A stretch of 64,000 nucleotides of DNA from Novimethylophilus kurashikiensis (GTDB taxonomy: Bacteria; Pseudomonadota; Gammaproteobacteria; Burkholderiales; Methylophilaceae): positions 1 to 64,000 of the forward strand of contig NZ_BDOQ01000009.1 of NCBI RefSeq assembly GCF_003112435.1, read 5' to 3'. The position numbers and the translations under genes are program-made. Positions 1-9,121 of this stretch are shown here, one piece after another; the first letter of the stretch is position 1; every line of letters starts with the position of its first letter. The notes beneath the pieces are model-generated. The model was not told the origin of the DNA and did not search any database. It saw only the letters and a list, made by a program, of their open reading frames with translations.

Positions 1-173
1 AGCTGGCCGCCGTCTGTGCCAGTTTGGGTCGTATTCCCGCACCGGATGAATATTTGGCGATGGTGGGCGACAAATTGAGCAAGGATGCTTCCAGCATCTA
101 CCGCTACCTTAGCTTCGACCAGATGCCGGGGTATGCGCCCAAGAAGGTGATTCCTATCGTCGAGGCGGTGTAG
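1..173 (+). CDS. acnB: Aconitate hydratase B, C-terminal end (partial)
   Basis: The gene enters from the left edge; the frame opens at base 3 and stops with TAG at 171-173, so only the last 56 residues are visible. The reading LGRIPAPDEY followed by IYRYLSFDQM closely resembles the extreme C-terminus of bacterial AcnB, where a PTPEEY-like motif is followed by YRYLNF. AcnB interconverts citrate and isocitrate in the TCA cycle using a [4Fe-4S] cluster; the cluster ligands lie outside the window. Its position just before a TCA operon supports the call. A strong hairpin terminator follows. The identification rests on a short tail, so it is good but not certain. Confidence 0.8.
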   Translation, partial: LAAVCASLGRIPAPDEYLAMVGDKLSKDASSIYRYLSFDQMPGYAPKKVIPIVEAV

Positions 174-216
174 CGCGCTGCTGTTTTCTGATTGGACTTT
201 AGTGTCCCCGCGTGAA

Positions 217-254
217 TAGCCACGCCGAGTTCATGCGGCGTGGCTACTTTTTTA
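217..254 (+). terminator. Intrinsic terminator after acnB
   Basis: An 11-bp perfect inverted repeat (TAGCCACGCCG, 8-nt loop, CGGCGTGGCTA) is followed by a run of seven T. It lies 43 bases after the acnB stop, between acnB and the convergent panD, and should end acnB transcription. Confidence 0.9.
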
Positions 255-293
255 TGGCATGAGAGTTGGGGGGGGTGTTGCTTTTGGTGCTAT

Positions 294-674
294 TCAGGCG
301 GCCTGAACCGGAATTTGGCGGCGGCGATTCTTGATCCTGTTACCGTCGTCCACATACACCAATTCTGGTGCGTATTGCCCGAGTTCCTTTTCTGCGTACA
401 TCGCATAGGTGGCGATGATGAGAATATCGCCCGCCTGTGCCTTGCGCGCGGCGGCACCGTTGACGGAAATCACGCCGGAATTGCGTTCCGCCCGAATGGC
501 GTAGGTGGTGAATCGTTCGCCGTTGTTGACGTTGTAGATATCGATTTGCTGATACTCACAGATATCAGCAGCTTCGAGCAGGGCTTCGTCGATGGCACAG
601 GAGCCCTCATATCCGAGTTCGGAGTGCGTTACATGAACGCGGTGCAGCTTGGACTTTAGCATGGTTCTATGCAT
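294..674 (-). CDS. panD: Aspartate 1-decarboxylase (pyruvoyl-dependent), proenzyme
   Basis: PanD decarboxylates L-aspartate to beta-alanine for pantothenate and coenzyme A synthesis in the cytoplasm. The 126-residue product has the usual family length. It starts [13 protein letters not shown] and carries the self-cleavage site YEGSCAID, with Gly24-Ser25 at the same position as in E. coli PanD; Ser25 becomes the pyruvoyl cofactor. The downstream motif SVNGAAA is also typical. I chose the ATG at 674 because AGGAGC lies just upstream; a longer frame to 749 adds 25 residues unlike the family. The gene is convergent with acnB and divergent from the GntR regulator. Confidence 0.97.
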   Translation of the reverse strand: MHRTMLKSKLHRVHVTHSELGYEGSCAIDEALLEAADICEYQQIDIYNVNNGERFTTYAIRAERNSGVISVNGAAARKAQAGDILIIATYAMYAEKELGQYAPELVYVDDGNRIKNRRRQIPVQAA

Positions 675-786
675 GGCAGCTCCTGATATGAAAGCTAATG
701 CGCTCGTTTGAAACCCTTGAAAGATGAGGTTGCGATCGTGTGTCGACATTATCCTAGTATATGTTTCATGTCAATTTAATCATATG

Positions 787-798
787 TCTTATATAAGA
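787..798. promoter_or_regulatory. Palindrome, possible operator of the GntR/HutC regulator
   Basis: The 12-bp sequence TCTTATATAAGA is a perfect palindrome in the AT-rich gap between panD and the divergent GntR-family gene, 84 bases upstream of the regulator's ATG. GntR-family dimers bind palindromes of about this size and often autoregulate. The assignment is inferred from position and symmetry only. Confidence 0.45.
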
Positions 799-881
799 TA
801 TAAAACCGTAGACTTATCGAAATTGGCATGATATAAATACTCATCCTTGTGAATTTGCATTCAACGATACGGACACTACAT

Positions 882-1616
882 ATGAACAACGCACCCGCAT
901 CCCCCAGCTTTCGACCCCTCTACGAGCAAATCAAGGTGCTCATCACCCAGAGTCTCATCGCAGGTGAATGGCGCCCCGGCGAGGCGATTCCCAGCGAAAT
1001 GGAGTTGGCGGCGCGCTTTAAGGTGAGCCAAGGCACAGTGCGCAAGGCTGTGGACGAACTCGCTGCCGAAAATATCTTGGTGCGCCGGCAGGGCAAGGGT
1101 ACTTACGTTGCGACGCATAACGAGGAGCACACCAAGCTGCGTTTTTTGCGCCTCACCGCTGCGGATGGCAAGAAGGAGCTGCTCGAAAATCAATTGCTGG
1201 AATGCAACCGGGGCAAGGCCACTGCCGAAATGGCTCGGCAGCTGGGGCTTAAAACCGGTGCATCCATCATCGAGGTCAAGCGTCTGCTGTCGTTTTCGGG
1301 AAAGCCAGTGATACTTGATCACATCATTATTCCTGCAGCACCGTTCAAAGGCTTGAACGGCAGCAAGATTCAAGACAACAACGGTTCGATGTACAGCATG
1401 TACGAAACCCAATACGGCATTCGCATGGTGCGTGCCGAAGAGCGCCTGAAAGCCATAGCCGCAGATGAAGCATCGGCCCAATTGCTTGGGGTCGCTGTCG
1501 GGACGCCGTTGCTGCGCATCGAGCGTGTCTCCTGCACTTATGGCGATAAACCCATGGAGTGGAGACTCGGGCTGTGCGTGACGGAAGAACATCATTACCG
1601 CAACGAGCTCGAGTAG
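882..1616 (+). CDS. GntR family transcriptional regulator, HutC subfamily
   Basis: The 244-residue protein has an N-terminal winged helix-turn-helix (LYEQIKVLI, then IPSEMELAARFKVSQGTVRKA, about residues 10-75) and a C-terminal UTRA effector domain (about 85-240), the layout of the HutC branch of GntR regulators. Such regulators sit next to the sdh operon in many betaproteobacteria, so it probably controls the downstream malic enzyme/succinate dehydrogenase operon; the effector is unknown. An upstream GTG at 849 would add 11 residues; I prefer the ATG at 882, although neither has a strong ribosome binding site. Only 31 bases separate its stop from the malic enzyme start. Confidence 0.88.
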   Translation: MNNAPASPSFRPLYEQIKVLITQSLIAGEWRPGEAIPSEMELAARFKVSQGTVRKAVDELAAENILVRRQGKGTYVATHNEEHTKLRFLRLTAADGKKELLENQLLECNRGKATAEMARQLGLKTGASIIEVKRLLSFSGKPVILDHIIIPAAPFKGLNGSKIQDNNGSMYSMYETQYGIRMVRAEERLKAIAADEASAQLLGVAVGTPLLRIERVSCTYGDKPMEWRLGLCVTEEHHYRNELE

Positions 1617-1647
1617 CGACGGATTTCAATTGTCCAGGATGGCAGCC

Positions 1648-2847
1648 ATGAACGACCTCAAACAGCAGGCCCTGCATTACCACGAGTTTCCGCGACCCGG
1701 AAAAATTTCGGTGGAATCCTCCAAGCCCTGTGAAACGGCAGCGGAGCTCTCCCTGGCCTATACGCCGGGCGTTGCGGCGCCGGTCATGGAAATTCATTCC
1801 GATCCTGCAAACGCATATCGCTACACCAACAAGGGCAATCTGGTGGCTGTGATTACCGACGGCACCGCGGTGCTGGGACTGGGAAACGTGGGCGCGCTTG
1901 CGGGCAAGCCGGTGATGGAAGGCAAGGGCGTACTGTTCAAGCGCTTCGCTGGCATCGACGTGTTCGATATCGAGATCAATGCACCGTCGATCGAAAGTTT
2001 CATCGAAACCGTGGTCAATATTTCGCCCACGTTCGGTGGCATCAACCTTGAGGACATTGCCGCGCCGCATTGCTTCCGCATCGAGAAAGAGCTGCGCGAG
2101 CGTCTCGATATTCCCGTGTTTCACGATGATCAGCACGGCACCGCAGTCATCACGACAGCCGCGCTATTAAATGCGCTGGAACTGCAAGGGAAATCACTGG
2201 CTACTGCCAAGATCGTGTTTCTAGGCGCAGGTGCGGCGGGGACGGCGACGGCGCGACTGCTCAAGACCATGGGGGCCACGGATATCACCTTGGTGGATAA
2301 AAGCGGCGTTCTGCACAGCGGTCGCAAAGATATCTGCGAACACAGTCGCGAACTTGTACGCGATACTGATTTATACACACTGGCCGATATGATGCCGGGT
2401 GCAGACGTATTCATCGGTGTGTCCGCCGCCAACGCTCTGCCTCCGGAATTGCTGAAGCTGATGGCGCCTAGGCCCGTGGTGTTCGCATTGGCCAATCCCG
2501 ACCCCGAAATATTGCCCGCCACGGCCCACAGCATACGAGACGACTTAATTATGGCGACTGGGCGCTCGGATTTCCCCAATCAGGTCAATAACGCCCTGTG
2601 CTTTCCTTTCCTGTTCCGTGGTGCATTGGATGCACGTGCCAGGCAGATTACCCAGGGCATGCAGATCGCCGCAGCCAAGGCGCTCGCCGGACTTGCGCGC
2701 GAGCCAGTACCGCAGCAGGTGCTCGATGCCTATAACCTGAAAGAACTCAAGTTCGGCAAGGATTACATCATTCCCAAACCTTTCGACCCGCGTCTGATGG
2801 AGCGCGTGGCGCCGGCTGTCGCCAAGGCAGTGGAGCAAAACGCATGA
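1648..2847 (+). CDS. Malic enzyme (NAD(P)-dependent, short form)
   Basis: It catalyses oxidative decarboxylation of malate to pyruvate and CO2 with reduction of NAD(P). The N-terminal malic domain contains LAYTPGVAAPV and NLEDIAAPHCF, followed by the HDDQHGTA metal/substrate motif; the NAD-binding domain has the Rossmann turn GAGAAGTA, and FALANPDPEI follows. At about 399 residues it lacks the C-terminal phosphotransacetylase-like domain of E. coli MaeB (about 760). The ATG at 1648 has AGGA nine bases upstream; ATG 1639 and TTG 1630 are in-frame alternatives. It is the first structural gene of the operon and overlaps sdhC by 4 bases. Many betaproteobacteria have malate dehydrogenase here instead. 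Cofactor preference cannot be read. Confidence 0.93.
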   Translation: MNDLKQQALHYHEFPRPGKISVESSKPCETAAELSLAYTPGVAAPVMEIHSDPANAYRYTNKGNLVAVITDGTAVLGLGNVGALAGKPVMEGKGVLFKRFAGIDVFDIEINAPSIESFIETVVNISPTFGGINLEDIAAPHCFRIEKELRERLDIPVFHDDQHGTAVITTAALLNALELQGKSLATAKIVFLGAGAAGTATARLLKTMGATDITLVDKSGVLHSGRKDICEHSRELVRDTDLYTLADMMPGADVFIGVSAANALPPELLKLMAPRPVVFALANPDPEILPATAHSIRDDLIMATGRSDFPNQVNNALCFPFLFRGALDARARQITQGMQIAAAKALAGLAREPVPQQVLDAYNLKELKFGKDYIIPKPFDPRLMERVAPAVAKAVEQNA

Positions 2848-3245
2848 ATCAGGCAAGAAATTTGAACAGAAAAGATAAACAACGTCCGAAAAATCTCGAT
2901 CTCAGGACCGTGCGCCTCCCGGTGCCGGCGCTGGTATCGATCCTTCATCGCGCGAGCGGGGCGGTGTTGTTCCTGCTGTTGCCAGTGCTGCTGCTGGGAC
3001 TGCAATGCTCGCTCAATTCCGCCGAGCATTTCGCGCATATCAAGGAAGTGGCCGCGCAGCCGTTCGTCAAGCTGCTGTTGCTGGGTGTCGTATGGGCATT
3101 CTCGCACCACTTTTTTGCAGGCTTGCGCCATATCGCGATGGATTTTCAGTGGGGCATGGAACTCACTACGGCACGCTTGACCGCCAAGCTCGTTTTGGCA
3201 CTAGGTTTGTTGGTGACACTTTTGATTGGAACCGCATTATGGTGA
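2844..3245 (+). CDS. sdhC: Succinate dehydrogenase cytochrome b556 subunit
   Basis: SdhC is one of two membrane anchors of complex II; it helps bind heme b and ubiquinone in the inner membrane. The 133-residue protein has the family signature VSILHRASG near residue 35 and three hydrophobic helices. The segment SHHFFAGLRHIAMD contains the conserved heme-ligand region (compare YHVVVGIRH in E. coli). The start ATG overlaps the malic enzyme stop as ATGA, and the stop overlaps sdhD by 7 bases, which implies translational coupling. Confidence 0.96.
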   Translation: MNQARNLNRKDKQRPKNLDLRTVRLPVPALVSILHRASGAVLFLLLPVLLLGLQCSLNSAEHFAHIKEVAAQPFVKLLLLGVVWAFSHHFFAGLRHIAMDFQWGMELTTARLTAKLVLALGLLVTLLIGTALW

Positions 3246-3568
3246 AAAGCCACGCCTTACGTCTTTGGCTTGCCCAGCGTATCACCGGCGCCCTGATGGC
3301 AATTTATGCCTTAATGGTTGGGAGTGTCCTTTATGTGCAGCACCCCACTGAATACGGCACATGGAAAGCCCTGTTCAGCACAGGCTGGATGCGTGCGGCA
3401 ACACTAGTCTTTGTGCTAAGCCTGGTTTGGCACGCTTGGTTGGGGATGCACGACATTCTCATCGATTACGTCAAACCGGCACTGGCGCACCGAATTCTCA
3501 AAAACCTGGTCGTGTTGTCACTCGCAGTCTATGCAGTATGGTCGATGCGGATTTTGTGGAGCATATAG
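3239..3568 (+). CDS. sdhD: Succinate dehydrogenase hydrophobic membrane anchor subunit
   Basis: The second membrane anchor of complex II, 109 residues with three predicted helices. The segment WHAWLGMHDILIDYVKP matches the SdhD signature (LHAWIGMWQVLTDYVKP in E. coli), which includes the heme-ligand histidine and quinone-site residues. The frame is open much further upstream, but the ATG at 3239 gives the normal length and overlaps the end of sdhC by 7 bases. The stop at 3566-3568 abuts the sdhA ATG with no gap. Confidence 0.95.
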   Translation: MVKSHALRLWLAQRITGALMAIYALMVGSVLYVQHPTEYGTWKALFSTGWMRAATLVFVLSLVWHAWLGMHDILIDYVKPALAHRILKNLVVLSLAVYAVWSMRILWSI

Positions 3569-5323
3569 ATGGCTATTGCGGTTAAACAATTCGATGCCGT
3601 GGTGGTAGGCGGCGGCGGTGCGGGGCTGCGTGCAGCACTGCAGCTTTCTGCAGCCGGACTCAATGTGGCGGTGATCTCCAAGGTGTTCCCCACCCGTTCG
3701 CACACGGTAGCGGCGCAGGGTGGTATCGCGGCGGCTCTCGGCAACGTGGGCGAGGATAAGTGGCTGTGGCACATGTACGACACCATCAAGGGCTCGGACT
3801 ACCTAGGTGACCAGGATGCGATTGAATTCATGTGCCGTACTGCGGCCGAATCGGTGTACGAGCTCGAGCATTTCGGCATGCCGTTCGACCGTATGGATAA
3901 CGGCCGCATCTATCAGCGCCCATTCGGCGGCATGACCCAGAATTTCGGCGAATCGCCGGTGTCGCGTACCTGTGCTGCGGCGGATAGAACCGGGCATGCG
4001 ATGCTGCACACGCTTTATCAGCGCAACGTGCAGGCCAATACGCAATTCTTCATCGAATGGCTCGCACTGGATCTGGTGTGCGACGCCGACGGCGATGTGC
4101 TCGGCGTGACCGCCATGGATATGGAAACGGGCGAGGTTACGCTTCTGCACTCCAAGACCACGCTGTTCGCCACAGGCGGCGGCGGTCGCATCTTCCAGGC
4201 CAGCACGAATGCTTATATCAATACCGGCGACGGCCTCGGTATGGCAGCGCGTGCAGGACTTCCGTTGCAGGACATGGAGTTCTGGCAGTTCCATCCCACC
4301 GGCGTGGCCGGGGTAGGCGTGCTGATTTCCGAAGGCGTGCGCGGCGAGGGTGGTTATCTACTCAACTCAGAGGGCGAGCGTTTCATGGAGCGCTATGCGC
4401 CTAAGGCGCGCGACCTGGCGAGCCGCGATGTGGTGTCGCGCGCTGTGGCGACTGAGATTAAGGAAGGCCGCGGCGTGGGGCCGGACAAGGATGCGATCCT
4501 CCTCAAGCTCGATCATCTCGATCCGGAAACGATCAAGACCAAGCTCCCGGGCATTCGTGAGATTGCGCTCAACTTTGCTAACGTCGACCCCATCCACGAG
4601 CCGATCCCCATCGTGCCGACTGCGCACTACATGATGGGCGGTATTCCCACCAACCTGGATGGCCAGGTGTGCCGCAACGCCAATAACGACGTGGTGCAAG
4701 GTTTCTATGCCGTGGGCGAATGCGCTTGCGTATCGGTGCACGGCGCCAATCGTTTGGGCTCGAACTCGCTGCTCGACCTCATGGTATTCGGCCGGGCCGC
4801 AGGCAACCACATGGTGGATTACGTGCGCAAGAATCCGACGCATAAACCGCTGCCGGCAGATGCAGGTGAACAAACATTGGCACGCCTGGCGCGTCTCGAT
4901 GCACAGAAGGGCGGCGAGAGCGTGGCCGAGGTCGGCACGGCGATGCGCAAGACCATGTCTGCTCATTGTGGCGTGTTCCGTTTCCCGGATCTGTTGAAAG
5001 ATGGCGTCACGCGTATCCAGGAAGTGGCTGAGCGTGTGAAGTCCACGGAAATCAAGGATAAGAGCAAGACCTTCAATACGGCACGCGTCGAGGCGCTGGA
5101 ACTCGATAACCTGATCGAGCTCGCAATGGCCACCATGGTGGCCGCCGAAGCGCGCCAGGAAAGCCGCGGCGCACATTGCCGCGAGGATTTTCCTGCACGC
5201 GACGACGCGCAATGGCTCAAGCACTCGCTGTATTTCCGCGAGGGCCAGCAGCTGGATTACAAACCGGTACGCTTGAAGCCGCTGTCGGTCGAACCGTTCC
5301 CGCTCAAGCCAAGAATCTACTAG
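3569..5323 (+). CDS. sdhA: Succinate dehydrogenase flavoprotein subunit
   Basis: The catalytic subunit of complex II oxidises succinate to fumarate and passes electrons to SdhB. The 584-residue length is typical. It shows the FAD-binding turn [13 protein letters not shown] near residue 12, the covalent-FAD histidine in [10 protein letters not shown] (His45), the active-site segment [21 protein letters not shown], and ASRDVVSRA. SdhE, encoded just downstream, should attach the flavin. The start follows the sdhD stop directly. Confidence 0.98.
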   Translation: MAIAVKQFDAVVVGGGGAGLRAALQLSAAGLNVAVISKVFPTRSHTVAAQGGIAAALGNVGEDKWLWHMYDTIKGSDYLGDQDAIEFMCRTAAESVYELEHFGMPFDRMDNGRIYQRPFGGMTQNFGESPVSRTCAAADRTGHAMLHTLYQRNVQANTQFFIEWLALDLVCDADGDVLGVTAMDMETGEVTLLHSKTTLFATGGGGRIFQASTNAYINTGDGLGMAARAGLPLQDMEFWQFHPTGVAGVGVLISEGVRGEGGYLLNSEGERFMERYAPKARDLASRDVVSRAVATEIKEGRGVGPDKDAILLKLDHLDPETIKTKLPGIREIALNFANVDPIHEPIPIVPTAHYMMGGIPTNLDGQVCRNANNDVVQGFYAVGECACVSVHGANRLGSNSLLDLMVFGRAAGNHMVDYVRKNPTHKPLPADAGEQTLARLARLDAQKGGESVAEVGTAMRKTMSAHCGVFRFPDLLKDGVTRIQEVAERVKSTEIKDKSKTFNTARVEALELDNLIELAMATMVAAEARQESRGAHCREDFPARDDAQWLKHSLYFREGQQLDYKPVRLKPLSVEPFPLKPRIY

Positions 5324-5333
5324 GAGTTTTGCC

Positions 5334-6032
5334 GTGCGTCTGTCTATTTATCGCTTCAATCCAGAAACCGATGCCGAGCCCTACATGCAGGATTATGACG
5401 TGGCGCTCGAACCCGGCGACAAAATGCTGCTCGACGTGCTGTTGCGCATCAAGGATCTCGACGACACCCTGAGTATGCGCAAATCCTGCCGCGAGGGCGT
5501 GTGCGGCTCGGATGCCATGAACATTAACGGCAAGAACGGTCTTGCTTGCATTACCAAGCTCACCGACCTCAAGGAGCCCGTCGTGGTGCGGCCGCTGCCG
5601 GGACTGCCGGTGGTGCGCGACCTGGTTGTCGATATGACCCAGTTTTTCAAGCAATACCACTCGGTCAAGCCTTATCTCGTCAACGACGAGCCGCCGCCGG
5701 CAACCGAACGCCTGCAATCGCCTGAGGACCGGGAAAAGCTCGACGGCTTGTACGAATGCGTGCTGTGCGGCGCCTGTACAACATCGTGCCCTTCGTTCTG
5801 GTGGAACCCGGATAAGTTCGTCGGACCGGCGGGGCTGTTGCAGGCTTATCGTTTCATTGCGGATAGTCGCGATCAAGCTACTGACGAGCGCCTGGACAAT
5901 CTCGAGGATCCGTACAGGCTATATAAGTGCCACAACATCATGAATTGCGTGGACGTGTGCCCCAAGGGCCTGAGCCCATCCAAGGCGATCGGCAAGATCA
6001 AGGAGCTCAAGCTGAAGAGGCTGACCAAATGA
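5334..6032 (+). CDS. sdhB: Succinate dehydrogenase iron-sulfur subunit
   Basis: SdhB carries three iron-sulfur clusters that move electrons from FAD to quinone. The [2Fe-2S] ligands are in CREGVCGSD and the later GLAC; the [4Fe-4S] and [3Fe-4S] ligands are in CVLCGACTTSCP and CHNIMNCVDVCPKG. The 232-residue length is normal. It starts at a GTG (5334) with AGGAG ten bases upstream, in a 10-base gap after sdhA. The stop overlaps the sdhE start as ATGA. Confidence 0.98.
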   Translation: MRLSIYRFNPETDAEPYMQDYDVALEPGDKMLLDVLLRIKDLDDTLSMRKSCREGVCGSDAMNINGKNGLACITKLTDLKEPVVVRPLPGLPVVRDLVVDMTQFFKQYHSVKPYLVNDEPPPATERLQSPEDREKLDGLYECVLCGACTTSCPSFWWNPDKFVGPAGLLQAYRFIADSRDQATDERLDNLEDPYRLYKCHNIMNCVDVCPKGLSPSKAIGKIKELKLKRLTK

Positions 6033-6310
6033 GCGCCGAATCCAGGCGCATTCTATGGCGCTGCCGGCGAGGCTTGCTGGAGATGGATCTCGTGCTCGAG
6101 CTCTTCATCGAAAAGCATTTCGAGGCTTTGACGGCGGCACAGCTCAAAACCCTGGACACCATGCTGGGCTATACCGATAACGAGCTGTGGGATCTGGTGA
6201 CCTACAGGGCTGAAACCGACGATACCGACATGCAGGCGTTGCTTGGAATGATGCGAGGCGCGGCGAGTTTGAGGATTGATGAAAGGGAGACGGCAGGGCA
6301 TGAACACTAG
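6029..6310 (+). CDS. sdhE: FAD assembly factor SdhE
   Basis: SdhE promotes covalent attachment of FAD to SdhA. The 93-residue protein has the family length and the conserved RRGLLEMD segment (the RGxxE motif needed for flavinylation), followed by an acidic helical bundle with DNELWDLV. The start overlaps the sdhB stop by 4 bases and the end overlaps the next gene by 11 bases, so it is fully embedded in the operon. Confidence 0.95.
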   Translation: MSAESRRILWRCRRGLLEMDLVLELFIEKHFEALTAAQLKTLDTMLGYTDNELWDLVTYRAETDDTDMQALLGMMRGAASLRIDERETAGHEH

Positions 6311-7454
6311 CTTATCCACCACCGAAGATTATTCCAACGGAGAATTCTGCCGCGTTTTCAATTCCAGCATGCTGGGCGATCATTGGCCGGGCATTCAGTT
6401 GTATTACCCGCCGGTGAAGTATTCGCCGTCTCTGGGAGTATACGAAGACCTGGAAACCGCCTCGCTGCGTATGAAGAAGCATGCGCACGACACTCACGCG
6501 CATACGTTGATTTTCGACCTTGAAGACGGTTGCCGGCAGAAAGAGTTGAGCCGCGAGTTACTGCGGAAAGAGCTGCCGCATTTCCAACGTAACAAGAGGA
6601 AGGTCACGATCGCCATCCGCGTCAATCCGTTCCGTACCGAGGAGTACGAGAAGGATATGCAGCTCGTGCGTGACTGTGCAGATTACATCGACGCCATCAT
6701 GCTGGCCAAGGCAGGGGAGGCTTACGGTGCCGCCGAGGTGCGCGACTTGTCCAACCTGCTAGTGGGTCTCAATAGCCGTATCACCATCCAGCCCATTATC
6801 GAGCATCCCAAGTCGCTCAAGATCGCGCCGGACCTTATGCAATATTCCACGGTCAAGCACGTGGTATTCGGCATTCATGACTTTTCCAAGGCGATGGGAA
6901 TTCACATTACACCAGAGCATTGGACTGAAGAGTTAAAGTATTACCTTAATATGCTGATGTTCGAAGCACGTATCGCCGGTAAGGGCGTTATCGGCGGCGT
7001 GGAAACGTTGATCGGTTCCAGCAGCATGCCAGAGAAGTTCGTCGAGCCCAACGATGTGAGAAGGTGGCTGGACCTGCACGGCGAGAACGAATCGCGCATC
7101 GTCTACAAGCACGCCTGCCAGGAGGCTGCAATGGGCCTCACCGGCAAGCAGGTGATCCATCCCGGGCACATTCACCTGTGCAAGGTGGCCTATACGCCTT
7201 CGCCCACCGAAATCGCTCAGAAGATCAAGATCCTCAAGGCGGCGATTGAAGCCGATGCCTTGCTTGGCGGTGCGATCCGCTTCGAGGGCGAAATGCTCGA
7301 TCCGCCGATGTTCGGCAAAGCGCTGCAAACCTTGCTGCGCGCCAACGCCTTGCGCGCCCTGAGCGTCGACGACGCTCAGTTTGCGATGACCGTGCTGCAG
7401 CTTATGCCGGCGCAGGTCATCCGCGAAAATTGGCCTTACGGCGTCATTCTGTAA
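6300..7454 (+). CDS. HpcH/HpaI aldolase/citrate lyase family protein (CitE-like)
   Basis: This 384-residue protein belongs to the CitE/malyl-CoA lyase fold, Mg-dependent TIM barrels that cleave or form C-C bonds of CoA thioesters. Visible family features are IFDLEDGCR (metal-binding Glu region), AIRVNPF (CoA/oxaloacetate-binding Arg region), IQPIIEHPKS, and GIHDFSKAMG, which corresponds to the GxxDL metal-binding loop of CitE. It ends with the KQVIHPGHI motif common in this superfamily. The substrate is unknown; malyl-CoA, citramalyl-CoA or a related thioester are possibilities. The ATG at 6300 follows GGCAGGG; it overlaps sdhE by 11 bases. CitE-like genes near sdh are known in other betaproteobacteria. 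Confidence 0.85.
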   Translation: MNTSLSTTEDYSNGEFCRVFNSSMLGDHWPGIQLYYPPVKYSPSLGVYEDLETASLRMKKHAHDTHAHTLIFDLEDGCRQKELSRELLRKELPHFQRNKRKVTIAIRVNPFRTEEYEKDMQLVRDCADYIDAIMLAKAGEAYGAAEVRDLSNLLVGLNSRITIQPIIEHPKSLKIAPDLMQYSTVKHVVFGIHDFSKAMGIHITPEHWTEELKYYLNMLMFEARIAGKGVIGGVETLIGSSSMPEKFVEPNDVRRWLDLHGENESRIVYKHACQEAAMGLTGKQVIHPGHIHLCKVAYTPSPTEIAQKIKILKAAIEADALLGGAIRFEGEMLDPPMFGKALQTLLRANALRALSVDDAQFAMTVLQLMPAQVIRENWPYGVIL

Positions 7455-7471
7455 ATATCTGGAGACGAGTC

Positions 7472-9121
7472 ATGCAAATCGCAGCCGAACCCATCAAACT
7501 TGGACTGACGCCTTTCGAGCCTTGGGTGTGGCAAGTGCCCGAACATTTCAACATAGGCACTGCCTGTGCCGATGCTCACCTGGGAACTCCGGCCGCAAGC
7601 CGAATCGCGATGATCGTCGAAGACGACAAGCTGGGGACGTCAGAGATCACGTTCGCAGAGCTGGCCGCACGTACCAGTCGTTTTGCCCAGTTGTTGCGCG
7701 ACCTGGGCGTGGCAGTGCAAGACCGCGTATTGATCCGCCTGCCTAATAGCCTCGATTATCCCACGGCGTTCCTCGGAGCGATGAAGCGAGGAGCCATTTC
7801 GGTGCCGACCTCCACGTTACTGACTGCGGAAGAGGTGCTTTACCTGGCGCAGGACTCCGGCGCTACCGTTCTGGTGACCGACAAGGCGATGTGGGCGGTG
7901 CTAAAGGACCAAATCCATGGCGTACCCAACCTGCGCCACATCCTGCTTTCAGGGCCGGGTGAAGTGCTGTCGGCGGAAGACTTTGACGTACTCGACCTCG
8001 ATACCGCGCTGGCCGTGATCGAACACTGCGAAGCACCGCATCAGACACGCGCCGACGATCCGGCCTACCTGGTCTATACCTCAGGCACGACCGGTTATCC
8101 CAAGGGTGTACTGCACGCTCACCGCGCCCTCATCGGCCGCCGTCCCGCCTCGCGTTACTGGTTCGATTTTGCCCCCGAAGGCGACCGCATCATGCACTCG
8201 GGCAAGTTCAACTGGACTTACGTGCTGGGTTCCGGCCTTATGGACCCTCTCTACCTCGGCAAGACCGTGATCGTGCATGAGGGCAAGAACGACGCGACGA
8301 CTTGGCCCAAGCTGATTGCCAAGCACAACGCTACCATTTTCGTGGGTGTGCCGACGATCTACCGCCAGATCGTGCAGAAGACAGAATTCACCAAGCAGGA
8401 CGTACCCAGCCTGCGCCACTGCATGAGTGCAGGCGAACATTTGTCCGACGAGGTGCTCCAACAATGGCGGGAACGTTTCGGCATGGATATCTACGAAGCA
8501 GTAGGAATGTCGGAGTTTTCGTATTACCTGTGCGAGACCAAGTCGCGGCCGATCCGTCCGGGCTCGGCGGGTTTTCCGCAGCCTGGACACGACATTCGCC
8601 TGCTCGATCCTGTCACGCTTGAAACCGTGCCGCCGGGCGAAGAGGGCATGATCTGTGTGCCAGAAAACGATCCCGGCTTGTTCCTCGAATATTGGAACCT
8701 ACCCGAGGAAACCGCCAAGTTGCGACATGACGGGTGGTTCTTTACGGGCGACTACGCCAAATACGATGAGGACGGCTACATTTGGTTTCTCGGACGCAAG
8801 GACGACATCATCAAGAGTTTCGGCTATCGCGTGTCGCCTTACGAGATTGAACGCGTGTTCAAGTCGCATCCGGACGTTGCTGATTGTGCAGCAGTAGGTG
8901 AGGAAATCGAACGCGATAAGGTGCTCGTGGTTGCTTATGTCATCGCCAAGCCTGAGAGCAAGATCACACCTGACGAATTGGCCGCCTACGGCAAGCAACA
9001 CCTTGCAGCTTACAAGTCGCCTAAGGTGGTATATCTGGCGAAGGATTTTCCACGAACAAAAAACGGTAAGATCCTGCGCAGGGACGTGAATCCGTCTATC
9101 GCTATTTCCAGGTCTTCATGA
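7472..9121 (+). CDS. AMP-forming acyl-CoA synthetase (benzoate-CoA ligase-like)
   Basis: An adenylate-forming ligase of 549 residues that should activate a carboxylic acid with ATP and CoA. It has the P-loop-like motif YTSGTTGYPKG, the A5-type motif EAVGMSEFSY, the hinge segment GWFFTGDYAKYDEDGYIWFLGRKDD, and the C-terminal catalytic lysine in TKNGKILRR. The N-terminal half resembles benzoate-CoA ligases and medium-chain synthetases, but the substrate cannot be read. The ATG at 7472 has GGAG upstream; it lies 17 bases after the CitE-like gene and overlaps fumarase by 4 bases. Pairing a ligase with a CitE-like lyase suggests that one makes the thioester the other uses; this is inference. Confidence 0.85.
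   Translation: MQIAAEPIKLGLTPFEPWVWQVPEHFNIGTACADAHLGTPAASRIAMIVEDDKLGTSEITFAELAARTSRFAQLLRDLGVAVQDRVLIRLPNSLDYPTAFLGAMKRGAISVPTSTLLTAEEVLYLAQDSGATVLVTDKAMWAVLKDQIHGVPNLRHILLSGPGEVLSAEDFDVLDLDTALAVIEHCEAPHQTRADDPAYLVYTSGTTGYPKGVLHAHRALIGRRPASRYWFDFAPEGDRIMHSGKFNWTYVLGSGLMDPLYLGKTVIVHEGKNDATTWPKLIAKHNATIFVGVPTIYRQIVQKTEFTKQDVPSLRHCMSAGEHLSDEVLQQWRERFGMDIYEAVGMSEFSYYLCETKSRPIRPGSAGFPQPGHDIRLLDPVTLETVPPGEEGMICVPENDPGLFLEYWNLPEETAKLRHDGWFFTGDYAKYDEDGYIWFLGRKDDIIKSFGYRVSPYEIERVFKSHPDVADCAAVGEEIERDKVLVVAYVIAKPESKITPDELAAYGKQHLAAYKSPKVVYLAKDFPRTKNGKILRRDVNPSIAISRSS

Noticed and set aside
240-659. A 139-codon plus-strand frame opposite panD
   Set aside because: PanD on the minus strand is unambiguous; the plus frame begins inside the acnB terminator and has no motifs.
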